From Mesorhizobium sp. (GTDB lineage Bacteria; Pseudomonadota; Alphaproteobacteria; Rhizobiales; Rhizobiaceae): a DNA stretch of 64,000 nt. A program made the position numbers and the translations under genes. Below the pieces are notes generated by a model that saw nothing but the letters and a program-made list of their open reading frames with translations, had not been told where the DNA came from and searched no databases. Of this stretch, positions 36,135 to 44,981 are shown in pieces. Within the stretch, counting starts at the first letter, position 1. Every line of letters starts with the position of its first letter. Location: the NCBI RefSeq assembly GCF_024710845.1, contig NZ_JANJTZ010000042.1, forward strand, positions 62,001 through 126,000, given 5' to 3'.

Positions 36135-37577
36135 ATGATGGCAATCACGGACAGTCTGCTGCGGACCTACGCCGAATCGGACGGCTTGGGACTCGGCGAA
36201 CTGGTGCATAAGGGCGAGGTCGCGCCCATCGAGCTGGTGGAAGCCGCGGTCGTCACCATCGAGAAGCTCAACCCTGCCCTGAACGCCGTCATCCACAAGC
36301 TCTACGACATGGGCCGCGAGGCCGCGGGCGCTGTCGATCGACAAGCGTCTTTTGCCGGCGTACCCTATCTTCTCAAGGAACTGGCGACGTCCTGGAAGGG
36401 CGCACCGAACACCAACTCGTCCTTTTACCTGAAGGATGTCGTCGCGGATTTCGACGCCGAGGTCGTGACGCGCCTGAAGAAGGCGGGATTCCTGCTTGTC
36501 GGCAAATCAAATGCGCCGGAGAACGGCTGGTCGATCTCGACCGAACCAACGCTCTATGGCGCGACCGTCAATCCATGGAAGGCAGACGTGACCGCCGGCG
36601 GATCCAGCGGCGGCTCCTGCGCGGCGGTGGCCTCCCGCATGGTTCCTATAGCCGAATCCAGCGACGCCGCCGGCTCCATTCGCGTCCCGGCCTCCTGCTG
36701 CGGTGTGCTGGGTTTGAAACCGTCGCGCGGCCGCATCACTATGGCGCCCTTCGCCGATGTCTGGCATGGCGGCGCGTATTTCCTGGCGAACACCCGTACC
36801 GTTCGCGACACGGCGGCCTATCTCGACGCGGTGGCCGGCGCGCTGCCCGGCGATCCCTATCAGCCGCCAGTGCCGGAGAAGAGCTGGCTCGACCTGTCGC
36901 GGCAGGCGCCGAAGAAGCTGCTGATCGGTTTCAGCGTGACGGCACCTGACGGCCGCGCCATCGATCCGGAGGTCAGGCAGACCCTGCTGGACACGATCAA
37001 AGTCCTCGAAGGACTGGGCCATGATGTCGAGGAGCGCAACATGGCGCTCGATGCCGACAGCGCCTGGAAGACCTACACGCATATGAGCTGCGTGCAGACC
37101 GCAGCCATTTACGAGTGGCTGTCCGCAACAGTCGGCCGCCCGGCGACGAAGGATGATGTCGAGCCAGTCACCTGGGCGATCATCGAGCGCGGGCGTGGCA
37201 CGAGCGGGATCCGGCACATTTCGGATGTCGAGGCGGTGCGCCAACTGGGCCGCGCGATCGCGCTCGATCTCGACGCCTACGACATCTATCTGACGCCGAC
37301 ACTGACGCAACTGCCACGGCCGGTCGGCTTCTACGATATGTCGATGACAGACCTCGACGCCTACAACGATTTGTGGTCGGACGGTGTCTTCACCTTCCCA
37401 TTCAACATGTCGGGCCAGCCGGCCATGTCGATCCCTCTCGGCATGTCGAAGAGCGGTGTGCCGATCGGCGTGCAGGCGGTGGGGCGGTATGGCGACGAGG
37501 CCACTATATTGGCGCTGGCGACAGTGCTTGAGCAGGAAATGCCCTGGAAGCAGAGGCAACCGGCGGTCACCGCTTAA
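36135..37577 (+). CDS. Amidase (amidase-signature family)
   Basis: The 480-residue amide hydrolase has the Ser-cisSer-Lys triad: Lys81 in LLKELATS, Ser157/Ser158 in AGGSSGGSCAA, and nucleophile Ser181 in DAAGSIRVPAS. The nucleophile loop reads DAAGS where most family members have DGGGS or DTGGS, a mild deviation. The ATG at 36135 follows GGGAGGACA. It lies 11 bases after the GMC gene. A urea/amide-type importer in the same regulon suggests it hydrolyses an imported amide. Aryl, fatty-acid or small aliphatic amides cannot be distinguished. Confidence 0.92.
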   Translation: MMAITDSLLRTYAESDGLGLGELVHKGEVAPIELVEAAVVTIEKLNPALNAVIHKLYDMGREAAGAVDRQASFAGVPYLLKELATSWKGAPNTNSSFYLKDVVADFDAEVVTRLKKAGFLLVGKSNAPENGWSISTEPTLYGATVNPWKADVTAGGSSGGSCAAVASRMVPIAESSDAAGSIRVPASCCGVLGLKPSRGRITMAPFADVWHGGAYFLANTRTVRDTAAYLDAVAGALPGDPYQPPVPEKSWLDLSRQAPKKLLIGFSVTAPDGRAIDPEVRQTLLDTIKVLEGLGHDVEERNMALDADSAWKTYTHMSCVQTAAIYEWLSATVGRPATKDDVEPVTWAIIERGRGTSGIRHISDVEAVRQLGRAIALDLDAYDIYLTPTLTQLPRPVGFYDMSMTDLDAYNDLWSDGVFTFPFNMSGQPAMSIPLGMSKSGVPIGVQAVGRYGDEATILALATVLEQEMPWKQRQPAVTA

Positions 37578-37648
37578 GACAGGCATTTCGCATTCGTCGC
37601 AGCTTCGTCGGGCGGCGAAAACGCAAGAACAATTGACAGGATAGCGGC

Positions 37649-38683
37649 ATGTCCAGCAACAGTCAGATTCCAGGATCCATCGAGAGCGAAGCGCAACTCG
37701 ACGATTTTATGTCGTCGCCATCGCAGAAACTTGTACGCGACCTGGAGAACGTTCCTGGCGAAATCATGATCCTTGGTGTCGGTGGCAAGATGGGGCCGAC
37801 ATTGGCACGCATGGCCAAGCGCGCAGCTCCCTCCAAGCGCATCATCGCCGTCGCCCGCTTTACGTCGGCGGGCCTGCGTGAAGAACTGGAAGAGGATGGG
37901 ATCGATACGATTGCGTGCGATCTTCTCGATCCCGAGGCGGTGAAAGGGCTGCCGCGTGCGGAAAACATCATTTTCATGGCGGGCTTCAAGTTCGGAGCGC
38001 AGACGGATCCCGGCCAAACCTGGGCGATGAACGTGCAGGTGCCGGCCACTGTCGCCGACACCTTTCGGACGTCGCGTATCGTCGCCTTCTCTACCGGCTG
38101 CGTTTATCCATTTGCCACTGTCCGCGAAGGGGGCAGTACCGAGGACGTCCCGCCGAACCCTCCGGGGGAATATGCCATCACCTGCCTTGGCCGCGAGCGG
38201 ATGTTCCAGCATTATTCGAACGTTCATGGCACGCCCGGCGTCCTGTTCAGGCTGAATTACGCGATCGACCTGCGCTACGGCGTGCTCCACGACATTGCCA
38301 GGAACATTGTTGACGACAAGCCGATCGATGTTTCGATGGGGCATGTGAATATCATCTGGCAGGGCGATGCCTGCTCGCAGGCTTTGCGCTGCCTGGCGCA
38401 TTGCTCGGCCCCGCCCATGCCGATAAATGTCAGCGGCCCCGAAATATTGTCCGTGCGCTGGCTGGCTGTCGAACTCGGCAAACGGCTGGGCAAGGTGCCG
38501 ACCATTGTCGGCGAAGAGGCGGACCGCTCCTGGCTGACCAACACGGCCCGTGCCTCGCAGCTTTTCGGCTACCCGACAGTGTCGGCCTTGACGATGATGG
38601 ACTGGGTGGCCGGCTGGGTCTCTTCGGGCCGCCGGAGCTTCGGCAAGCCGACGAAATTCGAGGTCAGAAGTGGTTCCTACTGA
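37649..38683 (+). CDS. NAD-dependent epimerase/dehydratase family protein lacking the catalytic Lys
   Basis: The 344-residue extended-SDR-like protein has a Rossmann motif GVGGKMGPTLARMA after strand 1 (EIMILGVG), a CDLLD segment and the STGCVYPF region that carries the catalytic Ser/Thr. The usual YxxxK is YAITC followed by LGRERMF, so the Lys position is Cys. The enzyme may have altered chemistry or act as a binding protein. An N-terminal extension of about 35 residues precedes the fold. It lies 71 bases after the amidase gene and overlaps the GNAT gene by 14 bases. A sugar- or lactone-like substrate is possible but unproven. Confidence 0.85.
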   Translation: MSSNSQIPGSIESEAQLDDFMSSPSQKLVRDLENVPGEIMILGVGGKMGPTLARMAKRAAPSKRIIAVARFTSAGLREELEEDGIDTIACDLLDPEAVKGLPRAENIIFMAGFKFGAQTDPGQTWAMNVQVPATVADTFRTSRIVAFSTGCVYPFATVREGGSTEDVPPNPPGEYAITCLGRERMFQHYSNVHGTPGVLFRLNYAIDLRYGVLHDIARNIVDDKPIDVSMGHVNIIWQGDACSQALRCLAHCSAPPMPINVSGPEILSVRWLAVELGKRLGKVPTIVGEEADRSWLTNTARASQLFGYPTVSALTMMDWVAGWVSSGRRSFGKPTKFEVRSGSY

Positions 38684-39500
38684 GTCGGTGGAAAGCGTCG
38701 TCCTCGGCATTGCCGATATCGACGATGCGCTGCTGCTGTCCGACGAAGCGCGCTGGAACCAGACCGCGGCCGACTGGGCGGTGTTCATGACCCACGGCGA
38801 ATGTTACGGCGTGCGGGCCGACGGACGCTTGTTATCGTCTGCTGCGATCCTGCCGTTCAGCGGTGGTTTCGGCTGGATTTCGATGGTGCTGGTCACCGCC
38901 GATTATCGCCGCCGTGGCCTTGCCTCGCAACTGATGAACCGCTGTATCGACGCATTGCGGGCGCGGGGTTGCGCCTCGCTGCTCGACGCGACGCCCGAGG
39001 GCGCGCTCGTCTACCGCCAGCTCGGTTTTCGGAGCCAATGCGGCATGTCGCGGTGGCGTGGCATGGGTCTGCATTCAAGCGCCCGGTTGTCGCAGATCGG
39101 GCCTGAACCCGATCGCGCGGCAATCTTTGCGGCTGACGCCGACGCCTTCGGTGGCGACCGGCGCTTCCTAGTCGAGGATTTTCTGGACAGACCGGGAAGC
39201 CGTGTCATTGGTGATGCAAGAAATTTTATCGTCCTGCGCGCGGGCCGAAACGCCACGCAGATCGGCCCTCTTGTAGCCGAGGATGGTGGACGGGCGCAGG
39301 CACTTCTCGAAACGGCGCTGGCAAATATTTCCGGCGCCGTGATCCTCGATGTGCTCGACGCCGGCGCGTGCTTGCAGCCGGTTCTTGTCAAGCAGGGCTT
39401 CGCGGCTTTCCGCACGTTCGAGCGCATGGTGCTCGACCGAGAAAATCTTCCCGGTCTTCCGTCGAAGCTGATGGTCGCAGCCGGTCCGGAGTTCGGATAG
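38670..39500 (+). CDS. GNAT-family N-acetyltransferase with C-terminal second domain
   Basis: The 276-residue protein starts at GTG, with GAGG six bases upstream, inside the end of the epimerase gene (14-base overlap), so it is coupled to it. The N-terminal half has the acetyl-CoA motif VTADYRRRGLASQLMNRCIDALRARG. The C-terminal half (RNATQIGPLVAEDGGRAQALLETA and LVKQGFAAFRTFERMVL) resembles the Acetyltransf_18 domain found in YitH-like proteins. It may acetylate an amine released by the amidase. The gene converges with the sugar ATPase gene with only three bases between stops. Confidence 0.85.
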   Translation: MVPTESVESVVLGIADIDDALLLSDEARWNQTAADWAVFMTHGECYGVRADGRLLSSAAILPFSGGFGWISMVLVTADYRRRGLASQLMNRCIDALRARGCASLLDATPEGALVYRQLGFRSQCGMSRWRGMGLHSSARLSQIGPEPDRAAIFAADADAFGGDRRFLVEDFLDRPGSRVIGDARNFIVLRAGRNATQIGPLVAEDGGRAQALLETALANISGAVILDVLDAGACLQPVLVKQGFAAFRTFERMVLDRENLPGLPSKLMVAAGPEFG

Positions 39501-39503
39501 CGC

Positions 39504-40994
39504 CTATTGCGCCGCTTGATATTCGCCAGCCCCCGTCGCGGCCACGAGCAGCGCATGCTCGTCCAACCCAACATTGTCCATGATTGCCGAAATGCGCCCG
39601 TGGCGCACGACGGCGATGTGATGGCTGAGCGCAAGTATCTCGTTCAGCTCCGATGAGATCAGGATGATCGCGACGCCTTCGGTGGCGATGCGGCGCAGGA
39701 CCGCATATATCTCTTCCTTGGCGCCGACGTCGACGCCGCGTGTTGGCTCGTCGCAGATCAGAACCTTTGGCCGCGAAAGCAAAGCGCGTGCGAACAATAC
39801 TTTCTGCTGGTTTCCCCCGGACAGCGACCCAATCGGGGTCTCAAGCGAGGCAGAGACGAGGCGCAATCCACGCAGCACGTCTCCGGCTTCGGTCCGCTCG
39901 TGGCGCAGCCGCAGAAAGCCGCCAAGCGAAAAGCGGTCGAGAGAAGCGGCTGACGCGTTGGCGGTCACTGCGAGAGGGCCAAAGATACCGTCGCGCTTGC
40001 GGTCTTCGGTCATGTAGACGACGCCCGCTGCCAGGGCCTTGGCCGGATCGTCGGGCAAGGGTATGCCGCCCAGCATGGCCGAAAATCCGTCACGGCGGCG
40101 CAGGGCGGCGATGCGGTGAGCGATCGAAGTGCGCCCTGCCCCGACCAGTCCGGCAAGCCCGAGGATCTGGCCTTCCCGCAATTCGAGACGGGTCCCATCC
40201 TCGGCAAGGCCATCGAGCGTCAGCGTGGTCCTGCGATCATTTCGGACGGAGGCTGGAACGGTATTCCCGGCAATCTCGCGCCCGGTCATCAGCCGTACCA
40301 GTTCCGCGGATGAGAGTGTCGACTTTTCGCGGGTCGCAACCAGAGTGCCATCGCGCATGACCGAAACCCTGTCGGCGATGGCAAAAATCTCTTCGAGCCG
40401 GTGGGAGATGTAGAGAACGAGCAGCCCTTTTTCGCGCAGGGTCCGGATGACCACGAAGAGCTTTTCCTGCTCGGAGAGCGACAGGACGGCAGTCGGCTCA
40501 TCCAGGATGAGGATGCGAGCGTCTGTGGAAAGCGCGCGCGCAAGTTCGACAAGCTGCCGGTCGGCGACGCTGAGCGTGCCGACATATGTGTCGGGCGCCA
40601 GCGCGATGCCGTAGCGGTGAAGCAGATCGGCTGCCGCCTCCGAAGCCGCGCGGCGGTCGACCATGCCGAAGCGGCCGCGGAACTCGCGGCCAAGATAGAT
40701 GTTGTCGGCGACCGTCAGCTCGGCGATCGAGCTGAATTCCTGATAGACGATAGCGACTCCGGCATCGAGGGCATTTGCAGGCGATGCGAAGGAGACGGTC
40801 CGGCCTGCGATGGAAATCGTGCCGGAACTCGGGCGAATGGTGCCCGAGAGGATGTTCATCAAGGTCGACTTGCCGGCTCCATTGGCGCCGCAGACGGCAT
40901 GGACCTCGCCGCTTTCGGCGGCGAAGTCGACTTGGTCGAGCGCCAACACGCCGGGGAACCGGCGTGTCAGAGCATGAGTCTGGAGCAGCGGCAT
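39504..40994 (-). CDS. Sugar-type ABC transporter ATP-binding protein (RbsA/MglA-like)
   Basis: This 496-residue duplicated ATPase drives a ribose/galactose-type importer. The first domain has Walker A GANGAGKST at 36-44 and Walker B ARILILDEPTAVLS, with a degenerate signature (LSVADRQ). The second has a degenerate Walker A (GLVGAGRTS) and an intact signature LSGGNQQKVLFARAL. This asymmetry is normal for RbsA-type proteins. It is the last gene of the minus-strand operon permease-permease-binding protein-ATPase. The order is unusual in that the ATPase is last. Confidence 0.94.
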   Translation of the reverse strand: MPLLQTHALTRRFPGVLALDQVDFAAESGEVHAVCGANGAGKSTLMNILSGTIRPSSGTISIAGRTVSFASPANALDAGVAIVYQEFSSIAELTVADNIYLGREFRGRFGMVDRRAASEAAADLLHRYGIALAPDTYVGTLSVADRQLVELARALSTDARILILDEPTAVLSLSEQEKLFVVIRTLREKGLLVLYISHRLEEIFAIADRVSVMRDGTLVATREKSTLSSAELVRLMTGREIAGNTVPASVRNDRRTTLTLDGLAEDGTRLELREGQILGLAGLVGAGRTSIAHRIAALRRRDGFSAMLGGIPLPDDPAKALAAGVVYMTEDRKRDGIFGPLAVTANASAASLDRFSLGGFLRLRHERTEAGDVLRGLRLVSASLETPIGSLSGGNQQKVLFARALLSRPKVLICDEPTRGVDVGAKEEIYAVLRRIATEGVAIILISSELNEILALSHHIAVVRHGRISAIMDNVGLDEHALLVAATGAGEYQAAQ

Positions 40995-41004
40995 CGTCCG
41001 TCGA

Positions 41005-42075
41005 TTACTGCGGCAGGAACTCGGTCGGCAGGTCCGTCTTGAACCAATCGTCCGGACGATCCGCCTCGTTGAGCTTCGCCGCTTCGGCCGGGGCGAGGTA
41101 GCGGGTCGGGACCACGACGGCCGTCGTGGTCGGCTTGCCGGTCAGGATGCTGACAGCCTGCTTGACGGCCTCGCGGCCGACTTCCAGACCGCTTGTCACC
41201 GAACCCCACTTGCCTTCCTTTGCCACAAGCTTGGCCCAGCCATTGTAGTCGTCGCCGGGCGAAAGTGTCAGCTCGCCGAGACGGCCGGCCTCGTCGAAGG
41301 CTTCATAGATGCCCATCGACATCTGCCCAGCGGGCGAAAAGGCGCCGTCGATCTCGGGGAAGCGCTGCAGCAGGTTTTCGGCCAGCTGTTTTGCCTTGGC
41401 GCGGTCCCAGTCGCCGTATTCCGAACTGATGAGTTCCATCTCGGGATAGCCTTTCAGGACCTCCTGCAGGACGGCAAGCTGGACGACGGCGGCTGACGAG
41501 CCGGCGATCGGCAGCATGGCGAAGACCTTGCCCTTGCCGTTCAACGATTTTGCGAACTCCGTCGCCACCTGCTCGGAATAGGTCCACTGGTTCACGTAGG
41601 CGTTCGAGGTGACAGCCGGGTCGCGCATGAAGTTGTAACCGATGTTGATGGTCACGACGCCCTTCTCATGCGCCTTCTGCAGCACTGGCAGGATCGCCTT
41701 TTCGTCGACCGGCCAGAACAGGATCGCGTCGACGCCGCTGGTCAGCAGATCTTCGATGTCGGCGGCCTGCTTGGTCGGGTTGAAGGCCGCGTCGGTGACC
41801 TTCACCTCCTTGATCTCGGGATGCAGCGATGCTTCGTATTTCACCGATTGAGCGGTGAAGTTGATCCACGCGTTGCTGAGGTAACCGGCGGAGAGGCCGA
41901 TGCGGAGGTCGCCCTCCTTCTTGTAATTGGACGTGTCGAGCGGCTCCTTCGCCCAGGTCATGATCTGGTCGTAGGTTTCCTTCTTGGTCAGATCCATTTC
42001 CTGTGCCACCACGGCGCCGGTGACACAGGTGCCGACTATCGCCGTTGCAACGAAAAGCTTGAGATACTGGCGCAT
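41005..42075 (-). CDS. Sugar-type ABC transporter substrate-binding protein
   Basis: This 356-residue periplasmic protein of the Peripla_BP_4 (ribose-binding) group has a signal peptide (MRQYLKLFVATAIVGTCVTGAVVA, cut before QEMD). The mature protein has LRIGLSAGYLSNAWINFTAQSVKYEA at the first strand, DAAFNPTKQAADIEDLLTSGVDAILFWPVDEKA, and GAFSPAGQMSMGIYEAFDEAG. The N-terminal 40-residue segment before the first strand is longer than in RbsB. It is co-transcribed with two permeases upstream and the ATPase downstream. Confidence 0.92.
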   Translation of the reverse strand: MRQYLKLFVATAIVGTCVTGAVVAQEMDLTKKETYDQIMTWAKEPLDTSNYKKEGDLRIGLSAGYLSNAWINFTAQSVKYEASLHPEIKEVKVTDAAFNPTKQAADIEDLLTSGVDAILFWPVDEKAILPVLQKAHEKGVVTINIGYNFMRDPAVTSNAYVNQWTYSEQVATEFAKSLNGKGKVFAMLPIAGSSAAVVQLAVLQEVLKGYPEMELISSEYGDWDRAKAKQLAENLLQRFPEIDGAFSPAGQMSMGIYEAFDEAGRLGELTLSPGDDYNGWAKLVAKEGKWGSVTSGLEVGREAVKQAVSILTGKPTTTAVVVPTRYLAPAEAAKLNEADRPDDWFKTDLPTEFLPQ

Positions 42076-42104
42076 TTTTTTATCCCTTTTAGTAGTGATC
42101 AGTC

Positions 42105-43085
42105 TTAGCTACGACCACCGCTACGGCTGCCGATCCATGAATGGGCGGCCGAAGCTGCGATGATGATAAGGCCCTTGATGATGAGCTGCGCCGCAAACGG
42201 CATCCCAGCCACATTGGCCAGATTGAGTGCGATGAAAAGCACCATGACGCCGGCAAACGTCCCGCCGACACTGCCACGGCCGCCGGCGAAGGTAGCACCG
42301 CCGAGCACCACGGCAGCCAGCACGTCGAACTCCATGCCGGCGCCTGGATTGGTGCCGGAGACGCCGGTGCGGGCAAGCAACGCCAAGCCACCGAGCCCGG
42401 CGAACAGGCCGGAAACGATATAGGCGATAACTGTCACGCGGTTCACCGGTAGGCCTGCCAGACGCGCGGCTTCCGGATTTGCGCCGATCAGATACGCACT
42501 GCGGCCGAAGCGGGTGCGCGACTGCAGGAATACGCCGAACGAGACAGCGACGAGCAGGCATATGACCAGCACCGGCAGCACACCGCCGATGCGGCTGTTC
42601 AAGGTTTCGCGGAAGCCCGGCGACACGATCCCCCGCGCGGTGCCGCCGGTGCCCATCTGGACGAGCCCATAGACGACAATCGACATGCCGAGCGTCATGA
42701 TGAAGGACGAAACCTTGCCATGCGCGATCAGGATGCCGTTGGCGAGGCCGATTAACGCGCCGCAGGCGCTTGCGGCAAGAATGCCGAGCCAGAGATTTTC
42801 GGGCTTGCCATCCATGACCAGCGCGCAAGCCACCGCGCTCATGGATACGATGGCGCCGACTGACAGATCGACTCCCCGCAGGAGCATGACAAAGGTGACG
42901 CCCACGGCCGTGATGCCGACCGGCGCTGCCTGGCGCACGAGGTTGGTCAGGTAGTTCAGCTTGAAGAATGCGTCCGACGTCAGGCCGGCGAGGAGCAGAA
43001 GTGCGGCCAGCACGATCCAGACCGCCGCTTCCTCCAACGAGGGAAGACGGGTCGGACGCCAAAGCGAGTCGGTCATGGTGCTCAT
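42105..43085 (-). CDS. Sugar-type ABC transporter permease (RbsC-like), second
   Basis: This 326-residue permease has about nine to ten membrane helices. It contains GVTFVMLLRGVDLSVGAIVSMSAVACA, LTSD..LNYLTNLVRQAAPVGI, and the coupling segment RTRFGRSAYLIGANPEAARLAGLPVNR. The start at 43085 overlaps the preceding permease stop by four bases (ATGA). The two permeases differ markedly, implying a heterodimeric channel. A longer upstream open frame is out-of-family sequence and was discarded. Confidence 0.92.
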   Translation of the reverse strand: MSTMTDSLWRPTRLPSLEEAAVWIVLAALLLLAGLTSDAFFKLNYLTNLVRQAAPVGITAVGVTFVMLLRGVDLSVGAIVSMSAVACALVMDGKPENLWLGILAASACGALIGLANGILIAHGKVSSFIMTLGMSIVVYGLVQMGTGGTARGIVSPGFRETLNSRIGGVLPVLVICLLVAVSFGVFLQSRTRFGRSAYLIGANPEAARLAGLPVNRVTVIAYIVSGLFAGLGGLALLARTGVSGTNPGAGMEFDVLAAVVLGGATFAGGRGSVGGTFAGVMVLFIALNLANVAGMPFAAQLIIKGLIIIAASAAHSWIGSRSGGRS

Positions 43086-44035
43086 GCCGGTCGCACAACC
43101 CGACCGGGACGATCGGCAAGAGTGGCGGTGATGACAATCAAACCCTTCACTACGATCTGGGTGAAGGCGGGCACCTGCATCAGGTTCAGCAGATTGTTTA
43201 GGACGCCGAGAAACAGCACCGCGCCCAGTATGCCCGCAACGCTGACGCGGCCACCCTTCAGGGGCGTTCCGCCGAGCACAACGGCCACGATGGCGTCGAG
43301 TTCCAACCCGTTGCCCGCATTCGGAAAGCCGGTGCCGAGGCGACCGGCGACGAGCAGCCCGGCGATGCCGGCGCACAGGCCCGACACGAGGAAGGCGAAG
43401 CGGGTCAGCGAAAACAGGTTGAGGCCCGCCTTGCGGGCGGAATCGGCGCTGTTGCCCATAGCCAGCAAATGCCAACCGAAAACCGAACGCTGCAAAACAT
43501 AGTAAGCGGCCGCAGCGACAATGGCGACCAGCAGAAGCGACGCAGGAACACCAAGGACGCGCCCATTGCTCAGAAAAGCTATCGCCGGCGCGACCTGACC
43601 CACGCTTCGGTCGGTCAGCACGAAAATGCAGCCTTGCAGGACGCTCAGCATGCCGAAAGTCAGGATCAGGGGCGGCATGCGCAGGCGATTGATCAGTTCG
43701 CCGTTGATCAGCCCGACCAATGCCGCCAGCGCGATACAGCCGACGATAACGAGGAGGCTCATGCCGGGAAACGCGTCGAACATCATGCAAGCGACGACGG
43801 TGATCAGTCCGACCAACTGGCCGACAGACAAGTCGATCATGCCGCCGGCGATGACGAAGGCCTGACCAAGTGCAAGCACGGCGAGCACCGCCGATTGATC
43901 GAGGATATTGGCGAGGTTCGACAGCGTGCGGAACTGCGGGCCAGTGGCTACTCCGATCAGAATTAGGGCGATCAACGCCCAGTAGATGCGGGGAAGCTCC
44001 TGGTAAACCAAAGCTGCAGTGCCCCGAGGCCGCAT
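43082..44035 (-). CDS. Sugar-type ABC transporter permease (RbsC-like), first gene of operon
   Basis: This 317-residue permease of the ribose/xylose/arabinose group has LGQAFVIAGGMIDLSVGQLVGLITVVACM, PPLILTFGMLSVLQGCIFVL and the coupling segment RSVFGWHLLAMGNSADSARKAGLNLFSLT. It opens the four-gene importer operon. A promoter with a palindromic operator sits directly upstream (44056-44096), so the importer is under the same control as the GMC, lyase and aldehyde dehydrogenase genes. Confidence 0.92.
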   Translation of the reverse strand: MRPRGTAALVYQELPRIYWALIALILIGVATGPQFRTLSNLANILDQSAVLAVLALGQAFVIAGGMIDLSVGQLVGLITVVACMMFDAFPGMSLLVIVGCIALAALVGLINGELINRLRMPPLILTFGMLSVLQGCIFVLTDRSVGQVAPAIAFLSNGRVLGVPASLLLVAIVAAAAYYVLQRSVFGWHLLAMGNSADSARKAGLNLFSLTRFAFLVSGLCAGIAGLLVAGRLGTGFPNAGNGLELDAIVAVVLGGTPLKGGRVSVAGILGAVLFLGVLNNLLNLMQVPAFTQIVVKGLIVITATLADRPGRVVRPA

Positions 44036-44055
44036 TTGCGTTCCATCCTAAAAGT

Positions 44056-44096
44056 AACTAAGTAGTTGGTTATCATGGGTGTGGATTGCCGGTCAA
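44056..44096 (-). promoter_or_regulatory. Module B promoter plus operator for the sugar-type importer
   Basis: Read on the minus strand, TTGACC (44091-44096) and GATAAC (44069-44074) are separated by 16 bases. The operator AACTAAGTAGTTGGTT (plus strand, 44056-44071) starts within the -10 box and covers the probable transcription start. It lies 20 bases before the permease start codon. The divergent tetR gene begins 139 bases away, so autoregulation is possible. Confidence 0.7.
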
Positions 44097-44210
44097 CTGG
44101 CAATGCCTGCTCTGGACGAAAGCCGCGCAATAGCGTGTGATCGAGACGCATCATCGGGCGAAACGCCGTGGTGCGGCAGATTCCGTAAGTCGACAGTGGG
44201 AGGGAAACCG

Positions 44211-44894
44211 ATGGCCGGACAAGCGACGCGATTGGCGGCGGTGAAAGGCGAGGCCCCGCGCCAACCGAGGCAGCGCGACTCCGCGGCGACGCGGGCGGCA
44301 CTGCTGTCTACTGCGATAAGCGAATTCGCCGACAAGGGCTTTGCCGGCGCGCGGGTCGACGAGATCGCCAACCGCGCCGGCGTCAACAAGCAATTGCTCT
44401 ACCACCATTTCGGCAACAAGGACGATCTTTACAGGGTAGCGCTAGAAACAGTCTATTCGGAAATTCGGAACAAAGAGAGGGCGCTCCATCTGAGCGACCT
44501 GACACCCCTGGAGGCGATGCGCACGCTCGTCGGCTATTCCTTTGACTATCTCGTCGATCACCCCGAATTCATCAAGCTCGTCAGCGACGAGAACGCCCAG
44601 GGCGCGCCGCATGCGGCGAAGTCGGACGAGCTGACCGAGATGCATTGGCCGCTGGTCGAGCTGCTGACCGAAACGCTGAGGCGCGGCGCACTCGAGGGCA
44701 CTTTCCGCGACGACATGGATCCGATCAACGTCTACATTTCCATCGCCGGCATCTCCTACTTCTACTTCTCTAACAATCCGACCCTGTCCGCAATTTTCGG
44801 CAAGAAGTTAAGCTCGGCTGAAGCGATCGCCCTCCGGCGCAAGCACGTTATCGAGTTCGCATTGGCGGCATTAAGAAACCAACCAGTTAGTTGA
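44211..44894 (+). CDS. TetR-family regulator, proposed master regulator of module B
   Basis: The 227-residue regulator has a helix-turn-helix (about 20-70) reading ALLSTAISEFADKGFAGARVDEIANRAGVNKQLLYHHFGNKDDLYR. A C-terminal ligand domain contains LRRGALEGTFRDDMDPINVYISIAGISYFYFSNNPTLSAIFG, resembling the TetR_C_15/RutR-like group. RutR is a pyrimidine-responsive regulator, but this link is only suggestive. The ATG at 44211 has GTGGGAGGGAAACCG upstream. It lies between the two main divergent halves of the regulon. The palindrome at 44877 overlaps its last codons and stop. Confidence 0.9.
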   Translation: MAGQATRLAAVKGEAPRQPRQRDSAATRAALLSTAISEFADKGFAGARVDEIANRAGVNKQLLYHHFGNKDDLYRVALETVYSEIRNKERALHLSDLTPLEAMRTLVGYSFDYLVDHPEFIKLVSDENAQGAPHAAKSDELTEMHWPLVELLTETLRRGALEGTFRDDMDPINVYISIAGISYFYFSNNPTLSAIFGKKLSSAEAIALRRKHVIEFALAALRNQPVS

Positions 44895-44918
44895 CAGCGC
44901 TCGGATGCCTGATAAGAT
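44877..44918 (+). promoter_or_regulatory. Module B operator plus promoter for the DapA-like gene
   Basis: AACCAACCAGTTAGTT (44877-44892) runs into the -35 box TTGACA (44891-44896). The -10 box TAAGAT (44913-44918) follows after 16 bases. The operator overlaps the end and stop codon of tetR. The lyase start is at 44982. Confidence 0.8.
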
Positions 44919-44981
44919 TGACGATCAGGCGCTGGGAGCATCGAACCTTCGCAGCGCAACATCGACCGGAGCGAGGGTTGT

